NCBI RefSeq assembly: GCF_036320965.1 | Contig: NC_092228.1 | Span: forward strand, 10,864,262 to 10,928,261 | DNA length: 64,000 nucleotides | Direction: 5' to 3' | Origin: Panulirus ornatus | Taxonomy: Eukaryota; Arthropoda; Malacostraca; Decapoda; Palinuridae | Shown: in pieces, positions 13,042 through 22,719 of the stretch | How positions within the stretch are numbered: the first letter of the stretch is position 1 | How the letters are laid out: each line of letters starts with the position of its first letter | Notes under the pieces: generated by a model | What the model was told of the DNA's origin: nothing | The model's database searches: none | Seen by the model: the letters and a program-made list of their open reading frames with translations, nothing else | Position numbers and translations under genes: made by a program

Positions 13042-13043
13042 TT
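12842..13043. repeat. (GAA)n-like purine tract and (AAT)n microsatellite
   Basis: A + strand GAA/AAAG tract (12842-12918) is followed by AAC/AAT triplets that become a pure AAT array at about 12973-13040. A poly-Asn or poly-Ile frame results. Confidence 0.95.
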
Positions 13044-13501
13044 TACAACAACAATTCTGTTATCGATGATGATAATACTAAGACATCCGTGAACACCACG
13101 TACACAAGAATGTAGTCGAATGACCTCCCTCCGCGTCTCGGGGATGCGCTCCAACGCCAACCCTACACTTACGATGCACAAAACATGTCGTCCAACTAAC
13201 CCAAACAAAACGATGCCTATTTCCATGGGGAATAAGTTACTACAAGACCCGGGAACAACCTGTCAGCAAATTTTAACATGGGAAATGGCCAAATTCCTAG
13301 GTTCGCCCGACCCCAAGAGACAAGACACCACCAGTAAACCTTCCCTGTTACTGCTGCTACATATTCATGGGACAGGCAATGATCCCACGTATCATCCACG
13401 GACGAAATATGGACTTTACCTCCCGTTACTTGCATATACGACAGTTCAGCCAGGATGGTATTACCTGGTCCTTGAGGCCACTTCCCCCACGTTAAAAACC
13501 T

Positions 13502-13621
13502 TTATCGTTATCATTATTGTCATTATCATTATTATTATCATTATCATTATTATTACTATCATTATTATCATTATTATCATTATCATTATTATTCTAAATA
13601 TTATAATTATTATCATTATTA

Positions 13622-13667
<46 letters not shown>

Positions 13668-13785
13668 CATCATTAGTATCATTATTATTATTATTATTAT
13701 TATCATTATTATTATTATTATCATTATTATTATTAGTAGTAGTATTATTATCATTTTTATCATTATTATTACCATCATTATCCAA
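13502..13785. repeat. (ATT)n/(ATC)n tract
   Basis: About 280 bp of ATT triplets interrupted by ATC and AGT steps. The 253-codon + frame 13120-13881 owes half its length to this tract. Confidence 0.95.
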
Positions 13786-13827
13786 ATTGGAGATGGAGAA
13801 AATGGACGCGAGCAATTGCCGCCTTTC

Positions 13828-13890
13828 TTCGTCTGTTCCTCGAGCTACCTCGCTAACTCGGGAAACGGCGACCAAGTATGAAAAAATATA
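13828..13890 (+). mobile_element. Retroelement-terminus fragment, diverged
   Basis: Matches, with substitutions, the word chain at 18430-18475: GAGCTACCTCGCTAACTCGG then GAAACGGCGACCAAGTATGA, followed by a short A run and a CA microsatellite. I infer a stand-alone 3'-end insertion or relic of the element family at 17.1-18.5 kb. No coding part is attached. Confidence 0.65.
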
Positions 13891-13896
13891 TAAATG

Positions 13897-13919
13897 CACA
13901 CACACACACACACACACAC
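13897..13919. repeat. (CA)n microsatellite
   Basis: About 11 CA units a few bases downstream of the A-rich tail of the preceding element fragment. Confidence 0.95.
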
Positions 13920-14414
13920 CAAATGCCCGTAAACATAAAATACAACAACGAACATCGAACCCAAGAGTTCCACTTGTACGACACACTCCCCATGCAGACA
14001 TAGTCGCTCCTGACGGCGGTAGCATGGAGAAGGAGTTCCAGCGGGTCCCTCTCCTGGTGTCTCTGCACAAATCTGTGTCGCACAGAAACGCTGACATTTT
14101 CTGCAGGAAGGATCTTTACACGTAACCTCGACACGAAGCCACAAGGAAGAGGCACTGTAATCTCAGACCAGGGTACGCACTCCACAACCATAAAAAAAGA
14201 AAATAAATCAATAATTTATAATGGACATTCGCCCACCATCATCCAAACAACATCGACAACTTCAGCCCAACACGGGTACCACTGCACAACGTCCTTCATA
14301 ACTTCACAACTTCAGAGAAAATATAACATAACATGCACAAGAAAAATATTATAGACTATACACACACTTAGTGCATACAGGCAGGCCTATTAAATACTAC
14401 GTATGTAATGACAA

Positions 14415-15282
14415 GCTATACATTCACTGAATGTATATGGCTCCTCACAAACACACTAAGTACATCTTGACATCCCGAATACACACTGAATGTATATGGC
14501 TCCTCACAAACACACTAAGTGCATCTTGACATCCCGAATACACACAATGTATATGGCTCCTCACAAACACACTAAGTACATGTTGGCATCCCAAATACAC
14601 ACTGAATGTATATGGCTCCTTACAAACACACTAAGTACATCCTGACATCCCGAATACACACTGAATGTATATGGCTCCTCACAAACACACTAAGTACATC
14701 TTGACATCCCGAATACACATTGAATGTATATGGCTCCTCACAAACACACTAAGTACATCTTGACATCCCGAATACACACTGAATGTGTATGGCTCCTCAC
14801 AAACACACTAAGTGCATCTTGACATCCCGAATACACACAATGTATATGGCTCCTCACAAACACACTAAGTGCATCTTGACATCCCGAATACACAAACACA
14901 CTAAGTACATGTTGGCATCCCAAATACACACTGAATGTATATGGCTCCTCACAAACACACTAAGTACATCCTGACATCCCGAATACACACTGAGTGTATA
15001 TGGCTCCTCACAAACACACTAAGTACATCTTGACATCCCGAATACACACTGAATGTATATGGCTCCTCACAAACACACTAAGTGCATCTTGACATCCCGA
15101 ATACACACAATGTATATGGCTCCTCACAAACACACTAAGTAAATGTTGGCATCCAAATACACACTGAATGTATATGGCTCCTCACAAACACACTAAGTAC
15201 ATCTTGACATCCCGAATACACACTGAATGTATATGGCTCCTCACAAACACCCTAAGTACATCTTGACATCCCGAACATGGCG
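14415..15282. repeat. 59-bp minisatellite, about 14 copies
   Basis: Units run CTGAATGTATATGGCTCC, then TCACAAACACACTAAGTACA, then TCTTGACATCCCGAATACAC. Variants include shortened units with ACACAATG and units with GTTGGCATCCC. One unit near 14890 is truncated. Frames across it are short and interrupted, so I see no coding role. Confidence 0.96.
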
Positions 15283-15506
15283 ACCTCACCAAAAATAAAC
15301 AAACCCCCATCATAACATTCTCTACAACATAAACATCTCAGCCATCAAGCAAAAAAAAAAGGACAACAAACACATCCTGACGGCTGACACGGAGCCCATC
15401 TTCCACCCACCGTAAGCGCAGTACGTCTTAACAAGCCCAACAAACACATAATGTATCTTGACAGCTTCAACACACACCCGAGTGGAGGGCAGCGCTCAGA
15501 GACACA

Positions 15507-15515
15507 GGGGGGGGG

Positions 15516-15597
<82 letters not shown>
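15507..15597. repeat. Poly-G followed by (GA)n
   Basis: Twelve G residues lead directly into about 40 GA units. Confidence 0.97.
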
Positions 15598-15599
<2 letters not shown>

Positions 15600-15600
<1 letters not shown>

Positions 15601-15850
15601 CCACGGGGAGGTGGAGGGCGAGCCACAGCTGCGGTGGTGGAGGAGGTGGAGGGCGAGCCACAGCTGCGGTGGTGGAGGAGGTGGAGGGCGAGCCACAGCT
15701 GTAATGGAGGAGGTGGAGGACGAGCCTCAGCTGTAGTGGAGGAAATGGAAGTGGAGCTACATCTGTAGTGGCTGGGGGTAGCCACAATTGTAGTGGAGGG
15801 TAAGCCATGACTGTAGTGGAGGCGGGGAAGGGTTAGGCCACAGCTGTAGT
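15600..15850 (+). repeat. 35-bp degenerate minisatellite with CAGCTG
   Basis: Units contain GAGCCACAGCTG followed by GTGGTGGAGGAGGTGGAGG. The first copies are nearly identical (AGCCACAGCT at 15621 and 15656) and later copies decay. Each early unit holds the E-box hexamer CAGCTG. Confidence 0.88.
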
Positions 15851-15998
15851 ACGGAGGGAGGGAGAGAGCGAGCCAAGGACCAGAACCAGGCAAGCCACAA
15901 GCGTACGGGAGGACGCTGCTGGTGAGACGAGAGACGAGACGAGACGAGGGATCTACTGTCTAACCTTGTATATTTACCATGCATTTGCTCTTAAATGT

Positions 15999-16004
<6 letters not shown>

Positions 16005-16044
<40 letters not shown>
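16005..16044. repeat. (CA)n microsatellite
   Basis: About 19 CA units abutting the SINE-like module that follows. Confidence 0.96.
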
Positions 16045-16049
<5 letters not shown>

Positions 16050-16195
16050 CCTAAGCCAGGTACCCATTCATCGACCAGCCTCAAAGGGGAGGATGAAAAC
16101 CTGGGTTGCCTGTGGGTTGAACGCAGCGCCCACGATTCGAACTCATGCGGGCCCGAACCCGTAAAGACCCTGCTAACCCCTGTACCACGGAGGCC

Positions 16196-16198
<3 letters not shown>
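16045..16198 (-). mobile_element. tRNA-derived SINE-like module
   Basis: Read on the minus strand from 16198, the module starts with GGGCCTCCGTGGTACAGGGG and TTAGC, resembling a tRNA D-arm/A-box. About 35 bases further on it has GAGTTCGAATCG, matching the T-arm/B-box core GTTCGAATC. The tRNA-like part spans about 16122-16198, and a non-tRNA body continues to 16045. Both ends touch microsatellites, CA on one side and GT on the other. The mispaired stems argue for a SINE head or tRNA pseudogene rather than a functional tRNA. I recall similar modules from decapod genomes, but no search was run. Confidence 0.65.

Positions 16199-16269
<71 letters not shown>
16199..16269. repeat. (GT)n(GA)n compound microsatellite
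   Basis: About 18 GT units, a TTGG interruption, then about 15 GA units, beginning at the end of the tRNA-like head. Confidence 0.96.
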
Positions 16270-16272
<3 letters not shown>

Positions 16273-16477
16273 CCTAAAACACCAGAGATACACATCCAAC
16301 ACAACACACTGACACGCTTCAACAACACATACAAGCGCACTCTACAACTTCACACTCCCTAGCCTTCCTCCGTTCCCCCTCCCTTAAGTGTTACCTACCC
16401 CGTCCAACCTCTCCCTCCTCCCCTTCATCTCTCCTCTTCCCTCCTCCCCTAATTAATTACCCCAGGGGGTAAAAAGG

Positions 16478-16640
16478 GAGACGGGCGATGACGTCACACA
16501 AAAACCTTCCCAGACAGCAATTTCCTTCACGCTACGACGGCCGCCGCCGCAGCCGGGCGCATGCGCGTCTTCTTCCCTCACTCCCTCCTCCTCCCTCTGG
16601 GACCTTCACTGGTCCTGTTGCTATGGCTGACTATCACAAT
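16478..16640 (+). promoter_or_regulatory. CpG-rich promoter-like block (CRE and NRF-1 sites)
   Basis: A perfect cAMP-response element palindrome TGACGTCA lies at 16489-16496 and a perfect NRF-1 palindrome GCGCATGCGC at 16557-16566. Between them is a CG-rich stretch with GGCCGCCGCCGC. A pyrimidine-rich stretch follows (16567-16605), then an ATG in favourable context at 16623 opening a 20-codon frame (MADYHNPT...) that ends at 16685. CRE plus NRF-1 plus CpG density is typical of housekeeping promoters in animals. No downstream gene is recognisable, so this could be an orphan promoter, an upstream exon of a gene outside the window, or chance. Confidence 0.35.
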
Positions 16641-16754
16641 CCTACTAAAAAAAAAGAAAATCATACTTTCTTCTACGACGATTAAGAAGATATTCTGTAC
16701 TCTGAAGCCATTAAATTAAAAGGATCTCCTGCAGTATGTCTAAATACGTCAAAG

Positions 16755-16757
<3 letters not shown>

Positions 16758-16822
<65 letters not shown>
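16758..16822. repeat. (TA)n microsatellite
   Basis: About 32 TA units bordering the left side of a dispersed repeat module. Confidence 0.97.
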
Positions 16823-16826
<4 letters not shown>

Positions 16827-17056
16827 TTTTCAAACTATTCGCCATTTCCCGCATTAGCGAGGTAGCTTTAAGAACACAGGACTGGGCCTTTGAGGGAATA
16901 CCCTCACCTGGCCCCCTTCTCTGTTCCTTCTTTTGGAAAATAGAAAAAAAAAACGAGAGGGGAGGATTTCCAGCCCCCCGCTCCCTCCCCTTTTAGTCGC
17001 CTTCTACGACACGCATGAAATACGTCGGAAGTATTCTTTCTCCCCTATCCCCAGTG

Positions 17057-17058
<2 letters not shown>
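16823..17058 (-). mobile_element. Dispersed repeat module between two (TA)n tracts
   Basis: About 236 bp. Its left edge (CCATTTCCCGCATTAGCGAG then GTAGC) is a diverged reverse complement of the terminal motif at 18430-18475, so the module lies in opposite orientation to the reverse transcriptase fragment. It continues through an A-rich patch and GCCTTCTACGACACGC to a CCCTATCCCCAGTGATA right edge. It has no coding frame of interest. It resembles short repeats I recall as common in decapod genomes. It may be a non-autonomous partner that shares an end with the LINE-like element. Confidence 0.65.

Positions 17059-17139
<81 letters not shown>
17059..17139. repeat. (TA)n microsatellite
   Basis: About 40 TA units separating the preceding module from the 5' truncation point of the reverse transcriptase fragment. 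Confidence 0.97.
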
Positions 17140-17140
<1 letters not shown>

Positions 17141-17141
<1 letters not shown>

Positions 17142-18475
17142 CTCACATACATACATACATACTTAGAAAAGCAAATGGATTTGTATGTAGCATTTATGGA
17201 TCTGGAGAAGGCATATGATAGAGTTGATAGAGATGCTCTGTGGAAGGTATTAAGAATATATGGTGTGGGAGGCAAGTTGTTAGAAGCAGTGAAAAGTTTT
17301 TATCGAGGATGTAAGGCATGTGTACGTGTAGGAAGAGAGGAAAGTGATTGGTTCTCAGTGAATGTAGGTTTGCGGCAGGGGTGTGTGATGTCTCCATGGT
17401 TGTTTAATTTGTTTATGGATGGGGTTGTTAGGGAGGTAAATGCAAGAGTCTTGGAAAGAGGGGCAAGTATGAAGTCTGTTGGGGATGAGAGAGCTTGGGA
17501 AGTGAGTCAGTTGTTGTTCGCTGATGATACAGCGCTGGTGGCGGATTCATGTGAGAAACTGCAGAAGCTGGTGACGGAGTTTGGTAAAGTGTGTGGAAGA
17601 AGAAAGTTAAGAGTAAATGTGAATAAGAGCAAGGTTATTAGGTACAGTAGGGTTGAGGGTCAAGTCAATTGGGAGGTGAGTTTGAATGGAGAAAAACTGG
17701 AGGAAGTGAAGTGTTTTAGATATCTGGGAGTGGATCTGTCAGCGGATGGAACCATGGAAGCGGAAGTGGATCATAGGGTGGGGGAGGGGGCGAAAATTTT
17801 GGGAGCCTTGAAAAATGTGTGGAAGTCGAGAACATTATCCCGGAAAGCAAAAATGGGTATGTTTGAAGGAATAGTAGTTCCAACAATGTTGTATGGTTGC
17901 GAGGCGTGGGCTATGGATAGAGTTGTGCGCAGGAGGATGGATGTGCTGGAAATGAGATGTTTGAGGACAATGTGTGGTGTGAGGTGGTTTGATCGAGTAA
18001 GTAACGTAAGGGTAAGAGAGATGTGTGGAAATAAAAAGAGCGTGGTTGAGAGAGCAGAAGAGGGTGTTTTGAAATGGTTTGGGCACATGGAGAGAATGAG
18101 TGAGGAAAGATTGACCAAGAGGATATATGTGTCGGAGGTGGAGGGAACGAGGAGAAGAGGGAGACCAAATTGGAGGTGGAAAGATGGAGTGAAAAGGATT
18201 TTGTGTGATCGGGGCATGAACATGCAGGAGGGTGAAAGGAGGGCAAGGAATAGAGTGAATTGGAGCGATGTGGTATACAGGGGTTGACGTGCTGTCAGTG
18301 GATTGAATCAAGGCATGTGAAGCGTCCGGGGTAAACCATGGAAAGCTGTGTAGGTATGTATATTTGCGTGTGTGGACGTGTGTATATACATGTGTATGGG
18401 GGTGGGTTGGGCCATTTCTTTCGTGTGTTTCCTTGCGCTACCTCGCAAACGCGGGAGACAGCGACAAAGTATAAA

Positions 18476-18487
<12 letters not shown>
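17141..18487 (+). mobile_element. 5'-truncated non-LTR retrotransposon
   Basis: The element begins abruptly at a (TA)n tract, carries the C-terminal two thirds of a reverse transcriptase ORF (17175-18287), a 3' untranslated region with GT-rich spacer, the terminal motif CGCTACCTCGCAAACGCGGG followed by AGACAGCGACAAAGTAT, and an A run at 18473-18493. 5' truncation and a 3' A-rich end are expected from target-primed reverse transcription. No LTR, integrase or endonuclease is present in the retained part. The C-terminal motif order suggests an RTE-like clade, which a phylogeny would have to settle. Confidence 0.88.
17175..18287 (+). CDS. Non-LTR reverse transcriptase, N-terminally truncated
   Basis: This 370-codon frame is open to its stop and is the only clearly recognisable protein in the window. 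It would copy element RNA into DNA. The catalytic motif A is FMDLEKAYD (Asp9). Motif B is GLRQGCVMSP (65-74). Motif C is FADD (115-118). The motif D region is LRVNVNKSK (145-153) and motif E is FRYLG (181-185). The C-terminal tail has YGCEAW (240-245), WFGHMERM (301-308) and GRPNWRW (329-335), a pattern seen in RTE-like LINEs. The endonuclease and the first fingers motifs are missing, since homology starts at about 17157 just after a (TA)n tract. The ATG at 17175 is internal to the ancestral protein, so it is not a true start. All catalytic residues of the retained part look intact, indicating a fairly young copy that cannot move by itself. Confidence 0.92.
   Translation: MDLYVAFMDLEKAYDRVDRDALWKVLRIYGVGGKLLEAVKSFYRGCKACVRVGREESDWFSVNVGLRQGCVMSPWLFNLFMDGVVREVNARVLERGASMKSVGDERAWEVSQLLFADDTALVADSCEKLQKLVTEFGKVCGRRKLRVNVNKSKVIRYSRVEGQVNWEVSLNGEKLEEVKCFRYLGVDLSADGTMEAEVDHRVGEGAKILGALKNVWKSRTLSRKAKMGMFEGIVVPTMLYGCEAWAMDRVVRRRMDVLEMRCLRTMCGVRWFDRVSNVRVREMCGNKKSVVERAEEGVLKWFGHMERMSEERLTKRIYVSEVEGTRRRGRPNWRWKDGVKRILCDRGMNMQEGERRARNRVNWSDVVYRG

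Positions 18488-18556
<69 letters not shown>
18473..18556. repeat. Poly-A tail followed by (TA)n
   Basis: About 21 A residues end the retroelement and pass directly into about 30 TA units, a common way for a microsatellite to arise from a LINE tail. Confidence 0.95.
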
Positions 18557-18559
<3 letters not shown>

Positions 18560-18584
18560 TACGTTTTATATTTGACTGTTTAGA

Positions 18585-18950
18585 ATTGACCTCCTGTATT
18601 TCAGAGCTTAAAAACGTTAAGTCCTGTATATGATGACGTATATATGACAGCTAAGAATTCACCTCCCATATATGAATCCCTTCCACATCTAACTACTAAG
18701 AATTAGGTCTCCTATATTTGATTACCTTACACATCTGACTGCTAAGAACTGATCTCATATATTTGATTACCTTATACATCTGACTGCTTAGAAGTTACCT
18801 TCAACCTTTGATTACCCTCTAACATCTCACTGCTAAAAATTCACCTCATTTACATCTGACTGTCTATATAATACACCTCTTATATCTGATCACCTTCTAC
18901 AAATGACTGGTAGCTTACCTACCATAACTGATCCTAAAAGTTTATTCACT
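18585..18950. repeat. Degenerate minisatellite, about 45-60-bp period
   Basis: Ordered words such as CTGCTAAGAA, CACCTC, TATATTTGATTACCTTA and CACATCTGACTG recur about six times with many substitutions. Confidence 0.8.
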
Positions 18951-18960
18951 CTGTTGCATA

Positions 18961-18993
18961 CGCTGGAAAACTCCTTCTAAGAATTAACAAGAA

Positions 18994-19050
<57 letters not shown>

Positions 19051-19169
19051 TATAATAATAATAATAATAATAATAACAATAATAATAATGAAATTCCATC
19101 AACCGCTGGAAAACTCCTTCTAAGAATTAACAAGATAATAATGATAATAATGATAATAATAATAATAAT

Positions 19170-19216
<47 letters not shown>

Positions 19217-19235
19217 TAATAATGAAACTTCTAGT
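18961..19235 (+). repeat. Tandem duplication of a module holding (AAT)n
   Basis: CGCTGGAAAACTCCTTCTAA followed by GAATTAACAAGA occurs at 18961 and again at 19104 (period about 143 bp). Each copy is followed by an (AAT)n array (about 18993-19088 and 19134-19223) and a short AATGAAA end. The array was probably copied with the module. Confidence 0.9.
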
Positions 19236-19490
19236 GCAATTAATGAGCCTCTCTGAGGAAGAAGGTGCGGCCATAAAATGCATCTACCGATGTCCGGTCA
19301 ACAAAATGCTAAAACACATAACAACAACAATGGGGGTAGAGACTCCCTCTCTTGCAGCAAGCAGGAATCACCACCATTACCTCCCCAACCCAGCGCTTCG
19401 TCAAGCCCTCTGGAGAGCCCAGATCCCTCACTTGTTCCTCCAACCCTTTAGTTTCAGTACGAGAGAGAACTCACTGAGACGAGGTCACAC

Positions 19491-20063
19491 AAGAGTATAC
19501 TACGACCCACAGCGATCGAGGCGCGTGAGGCAACTCACCGAGACGAGACCCACAGCGATCGAGGCGCGTGAGGGAACTCACCGAGACGAGACCCACAGCG
19601 ATCGAGGCGCGTGAGGGAACTCACTGAGACGAGACCCACAGCGATCGAGGCACGTGAGGGAACTCACTGAGACGAGACACAGAAGAGTATACTAAGACCC
19701 ACAGCAATCGAGGCGTGCGAGGAAACTCACCGAGACGAGACCCACAGTAATCGAGGCGCGTGAGGGAACTCACCGAGACGAGACCCACAGCGATCGAGGC
19801 GCGTGAGGGAACTCACCGAGACGAGACCCACAGCGATCGAGGCGCGTGAGGGAACTCACCGAGACGAGACCCACAGTAATCGAGGCGCGTGAGGGAACTC
19901 ACCGAGACGAGACCCACAGCGATCGAGGCGCGTGAGGGAACTCACCGAGACGAGACCCACAGCGATCGAGGCGCGTGAGGGAACTCACCGAGACGAGACC
20001 CACAGCGATCGAGGCGCGTGAGGGAACTCACCGAGACGAGACCCACAGTGATCGAGGCACGCG
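19491..20063. repeat. 43-bp minisatellite, about 13 copies
   Basis: Units read GAGACGAGACCCACAGCGAT then CGAGGCGCGTGAGGGAACTC then ACC. Copies from 19740 onward are nearly identical except CAGCGAT versus CAGTAAT. The first and sixth units carry an extra AAGAGTATACTA-type insert. It is rich in CG, so methylation state may matter. Confidence 0.96.
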
Positions 20064-20213
20064 CTGGGCAGCTCGTAACAATATAAAGCCTAAGGGATCA
20101 TAGTGACAACAACCTCATTTTGAAAGAAAGGCGAATCCAAACCCGTCCAGAACACTCGACTTGTTGATTGCCAGAGGAAAAGAAAAAAAAAATACCTCCT
20201 ACCAATACGATGG

Positions 20214-20390
20214 TTCGACCCTTGAGCATGAAGATGCGACCCTTGAGCATGACAGCAAGGGCCTTGAGCACTGAAGGGGGGAAACCCATGGCTATAAAGG
20301 CCTGGCCTTTGACCAGAAACCCCTCAAGGGTCAGGATAAAAGCTAGGTCATATACCCAGGGGTCGTAACTCCATGTGTGAAGGGTCGTAA
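20214..20390. repeat. Foldback repeat, copy A
   Basis: The left arm repeats CGACCCTTGAGCATG twice, followed by GGCCTTTGACC-type sequence. The right arm holds GGGTCAGG, GGGGTCGTAA and AAGGGTCGTAA, the complement of the left arm. It shares this architecture with copies at 22.7, 32.2, 39.7, 54.9 and 58.0 kb. No transposase is nearby. It may be a foldback or MITE-type element, or a repeat of non-mobile origin. Confidence 0.7.
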
Positions 20391-20955
20391 AGTTGAGGTG
20401 TGGTGTCGCACCGTTAGTGTTTAATGATGCTGTGAACCCCCCCTTCCACCCTCCCTTAGCGTCGTGCGTTCTTGCAGCTGTCGAGTACGATACCCTCCTC
20501 TTCCCCCACCTCCACCCTCCCTCAAGAGTCGTCCGCAGGTGCGTCTTGCCGCCAGGGTCGTCTGCAGGGCTGAGGCCCGCGCGCGTCCGCTCCACCAAAA
20601 ACACATTCCCGTCAACCCGCACTAAATTTCCCCTCCCTCCCCCCAACCCCGCCACGAGTTGCGACGCTGCCCGCTTTTACAACTTTCACCTTGAGAGAGA
20701 AGACATCTGGTGGCGCTGGTGCTAGGCTCCTCTTAAATCCTCCCCACTCGACGTAACTCCTTCTGCTGCTGCTGCCGCCAGGCTTGCTGCTGTTACAATC
20801 TTGATGGTTTACGAAGGAAAAGGGAAAAAAAAAAAAAGGCTGTAAAGATGACGGTTCCAAGAAGAAGCAATAAAAACTCATAAGAATCTAACAGTATTAG
20901 AAGTACTACCTACACAGCCCAGGATGTCTTCTGACATGAACAGCTTAACAACGAT
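20391..20955. other. Unassigned DNA
   Basis: GC-rich to about 20680, then mixed, with an A run at 20825-20838. No gene is recognised. Confidence 0.45.
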
Positions 20956-20959
20956 GCGC

Positions 20960-20988
20960 TCACACACACACACACACACACACACACA

Positions 20989-21019
<31 letters not shown>

Positions 21020-21042
21020 ACATACACACACACACACACACA
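20960..21042. repeat. (CA)n cluster interrupted by AACATA
   Basis: Three CA runs separated by the same AACATA step, suggesting duplication of one interrupted array. Confidence 0.95.
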
Positions 21043-21506
21043 AAGTTTATCATCCACTCTCCATCATTCGTCGTTCCTCCAACACCAACCATAATGTTTA
21101 TCAATGCCATCTCAATCTTCCAGAGTTATATCACTTCTTTTTTTCCTTCTTCTTCTTCATCTTAACAGTTATCTGCCGCTGACGTAATGGGCGACTAACC
21201 TCAGACGTCCACCACAACAGGAGGGTCACAGTGGAGCCTGTAATGTTACACCAACTTTACATAGATCTGCCAAATTATTGGATGATTTTTGTGAGGGGGG
21301 GAAAAAAAATGAAAATCTACACCAATTTTGCGTGATCAAGAGAATTCAGTCAAAAGTTTTCTCAGACAAAAATTCAGCAAATAAATGTTAAATTCATAAG
21401 GATTGAGGTACTATGAGGTACATCTATCATAAAACGTAATATTTCCAGGCACGTGAAATCTGTATTGTTCTCAACGTCGACCATCTTAAACGGTGGTCTT
21501 TGGTGT

Positions 21507-21508
<2 letters not shown>
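21043..21508. other. Unassigned AT-rich DNA
   Basis: No gene or repeat family is recognised. Confidence 0.45.

Positions 21509-21567
<59 letters not shown>
21509..21567. repeat. (CA)n microsatellite
   Basis: About 29 CA units. Confidence 0.97.
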
Positions 21568-21571
<4 letters not shown>

Positions 21572-21727
21572 AGGGCACCAGTGGGCAACGGGATGAAGGA
21601 TGTTCTATGACCGACCACCGTTCATTAAAAAGGCTCTTGACGAAACAAAACAACAACTGTTGGCGCTCTGGTAATGTCTGGTTTAAGAGTGAGGCCCGGC
21701 TGGTAAATTAACAGGCGTAGGGTTACC

Positions 21728-21730
<3 letters not shown>

Positions 21731-21802
<72 letters not shown>
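21731..21802. repeat. (GA)n microsatellite
   Basis: About 36 GA units. Confidence 0.97.
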
Positions 21803-21807
<5 letters not shown>

Positions 21808-21831
21808 ATGCCAGTCTTTCTTTTCACAAAA

Positions 21832-21926
21832 TAATACTAATACTAATAATAATAATAATTATAATAATAATAACAATAATAATAATATAATGATAAATAC
21901 TACTACTACTACTACTACTAATAATA

Positions 21927-21957
<31 letters not shown>

Positions 21958-21965
21958 TAATAATG

Positions 21966-22012
<47 letters not shown>
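21832..22012. repeat. (AAT)n tract with CTA segment
   Basis: AAT triplets with occasional AAC and GAT, interrupted by a CTA run at about 21898-21921. Confidence 0.95.
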
Positions 22013-22014
<2 letters not shown>

Positions 22015-22117
22015 ATACATACATAAATAAATAAAAAATATATGGCTGCATCTCACTTAGCCAAGCGCAGCAAAAATCGAAAAAATTCATCCAACATTGA
22101 TACTGAGGCCATAAAAG

Positions 22118-22119
<2 letters not shown>

Positions 22120-22187
<68 letters not shown>
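22120..22187. repeat. (GT)n microsatellite
   Basis: About 34 GT units. Confidence 0.97.
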
Positions 22188-22329
22188 AAAGAGGAATAAG
22201 CTGCCAAAATCCTGGTAGGTGGTAGCAAACGGGGATCCCATCTGGCTGGCGGTGACACTGGCGATGTAGTACCGCTTGCCTCATTCCCCCAAATAAACCC
22301 GGGCGGGGCACGGCGCTGCGGCGGGGGCG

Positions 22330-22343
22330 CCCCCCCCCCCCCC
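22330..22343. repeat. Poly-C run
   Basis: Fourteen C residues inside a very GC-rich patch (22300-22375). This is a likely site of sequencing length error. Confidence 0.9.
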
Positions 22344-22384
22344 GAGGACCACCTTATAAAGGGGGGGCCACCACCCTACCGTCA

Positions 22385-22640
22385 ACACACACAGAGGCAC
22401 TGGCCACCGTACGAGGGACCAACGATCCACAGCCGACGGAGCACGGACCACCGCGCTGAGGGTTAGCGCATCCTGCAGCCTACACACAGGCACTGAACAA
22501 CGTATTCAGGGACCACCACTCGACAGCGAACGTACAAAGCCCTGGCCACTGTATAAGGGACCAAACAGTCGACATACAGGCACTAACTACCGTATAAGGG
22601 TCGCCAAACGGCCAACAGGCAATCACTGACGACCAGCAAG
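22385..22640. repeat. Degenerate tandem repeat, about 60-bp period
   Basis: Words CAGGCACTG, CCGTATAAGGG or CGTATTCAGGG, GGACCA and CGACAG recur in order about four times with heavy divergence. Confidence 0.6.
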
Positions 22641-22719
22641 CACGCAGTCCTCTCCCCTCCCCCAACACATCATCATACGAGACACCGTCTCCCCCGTACA
22701 CCGATACCTAACACAGAGT

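Noticed and set aside
13120..13881. 253-codon frame on the + strand
   Set aside because: Half of it is poly-Ile from the ATT tract, and the first part has no motif or splice signal I can defend.
16736..17218. Short frames spanning the (TA)n tracts
   Set aside because: They are Ile-Tyr translations of microsatellite with repeat-module flanks.
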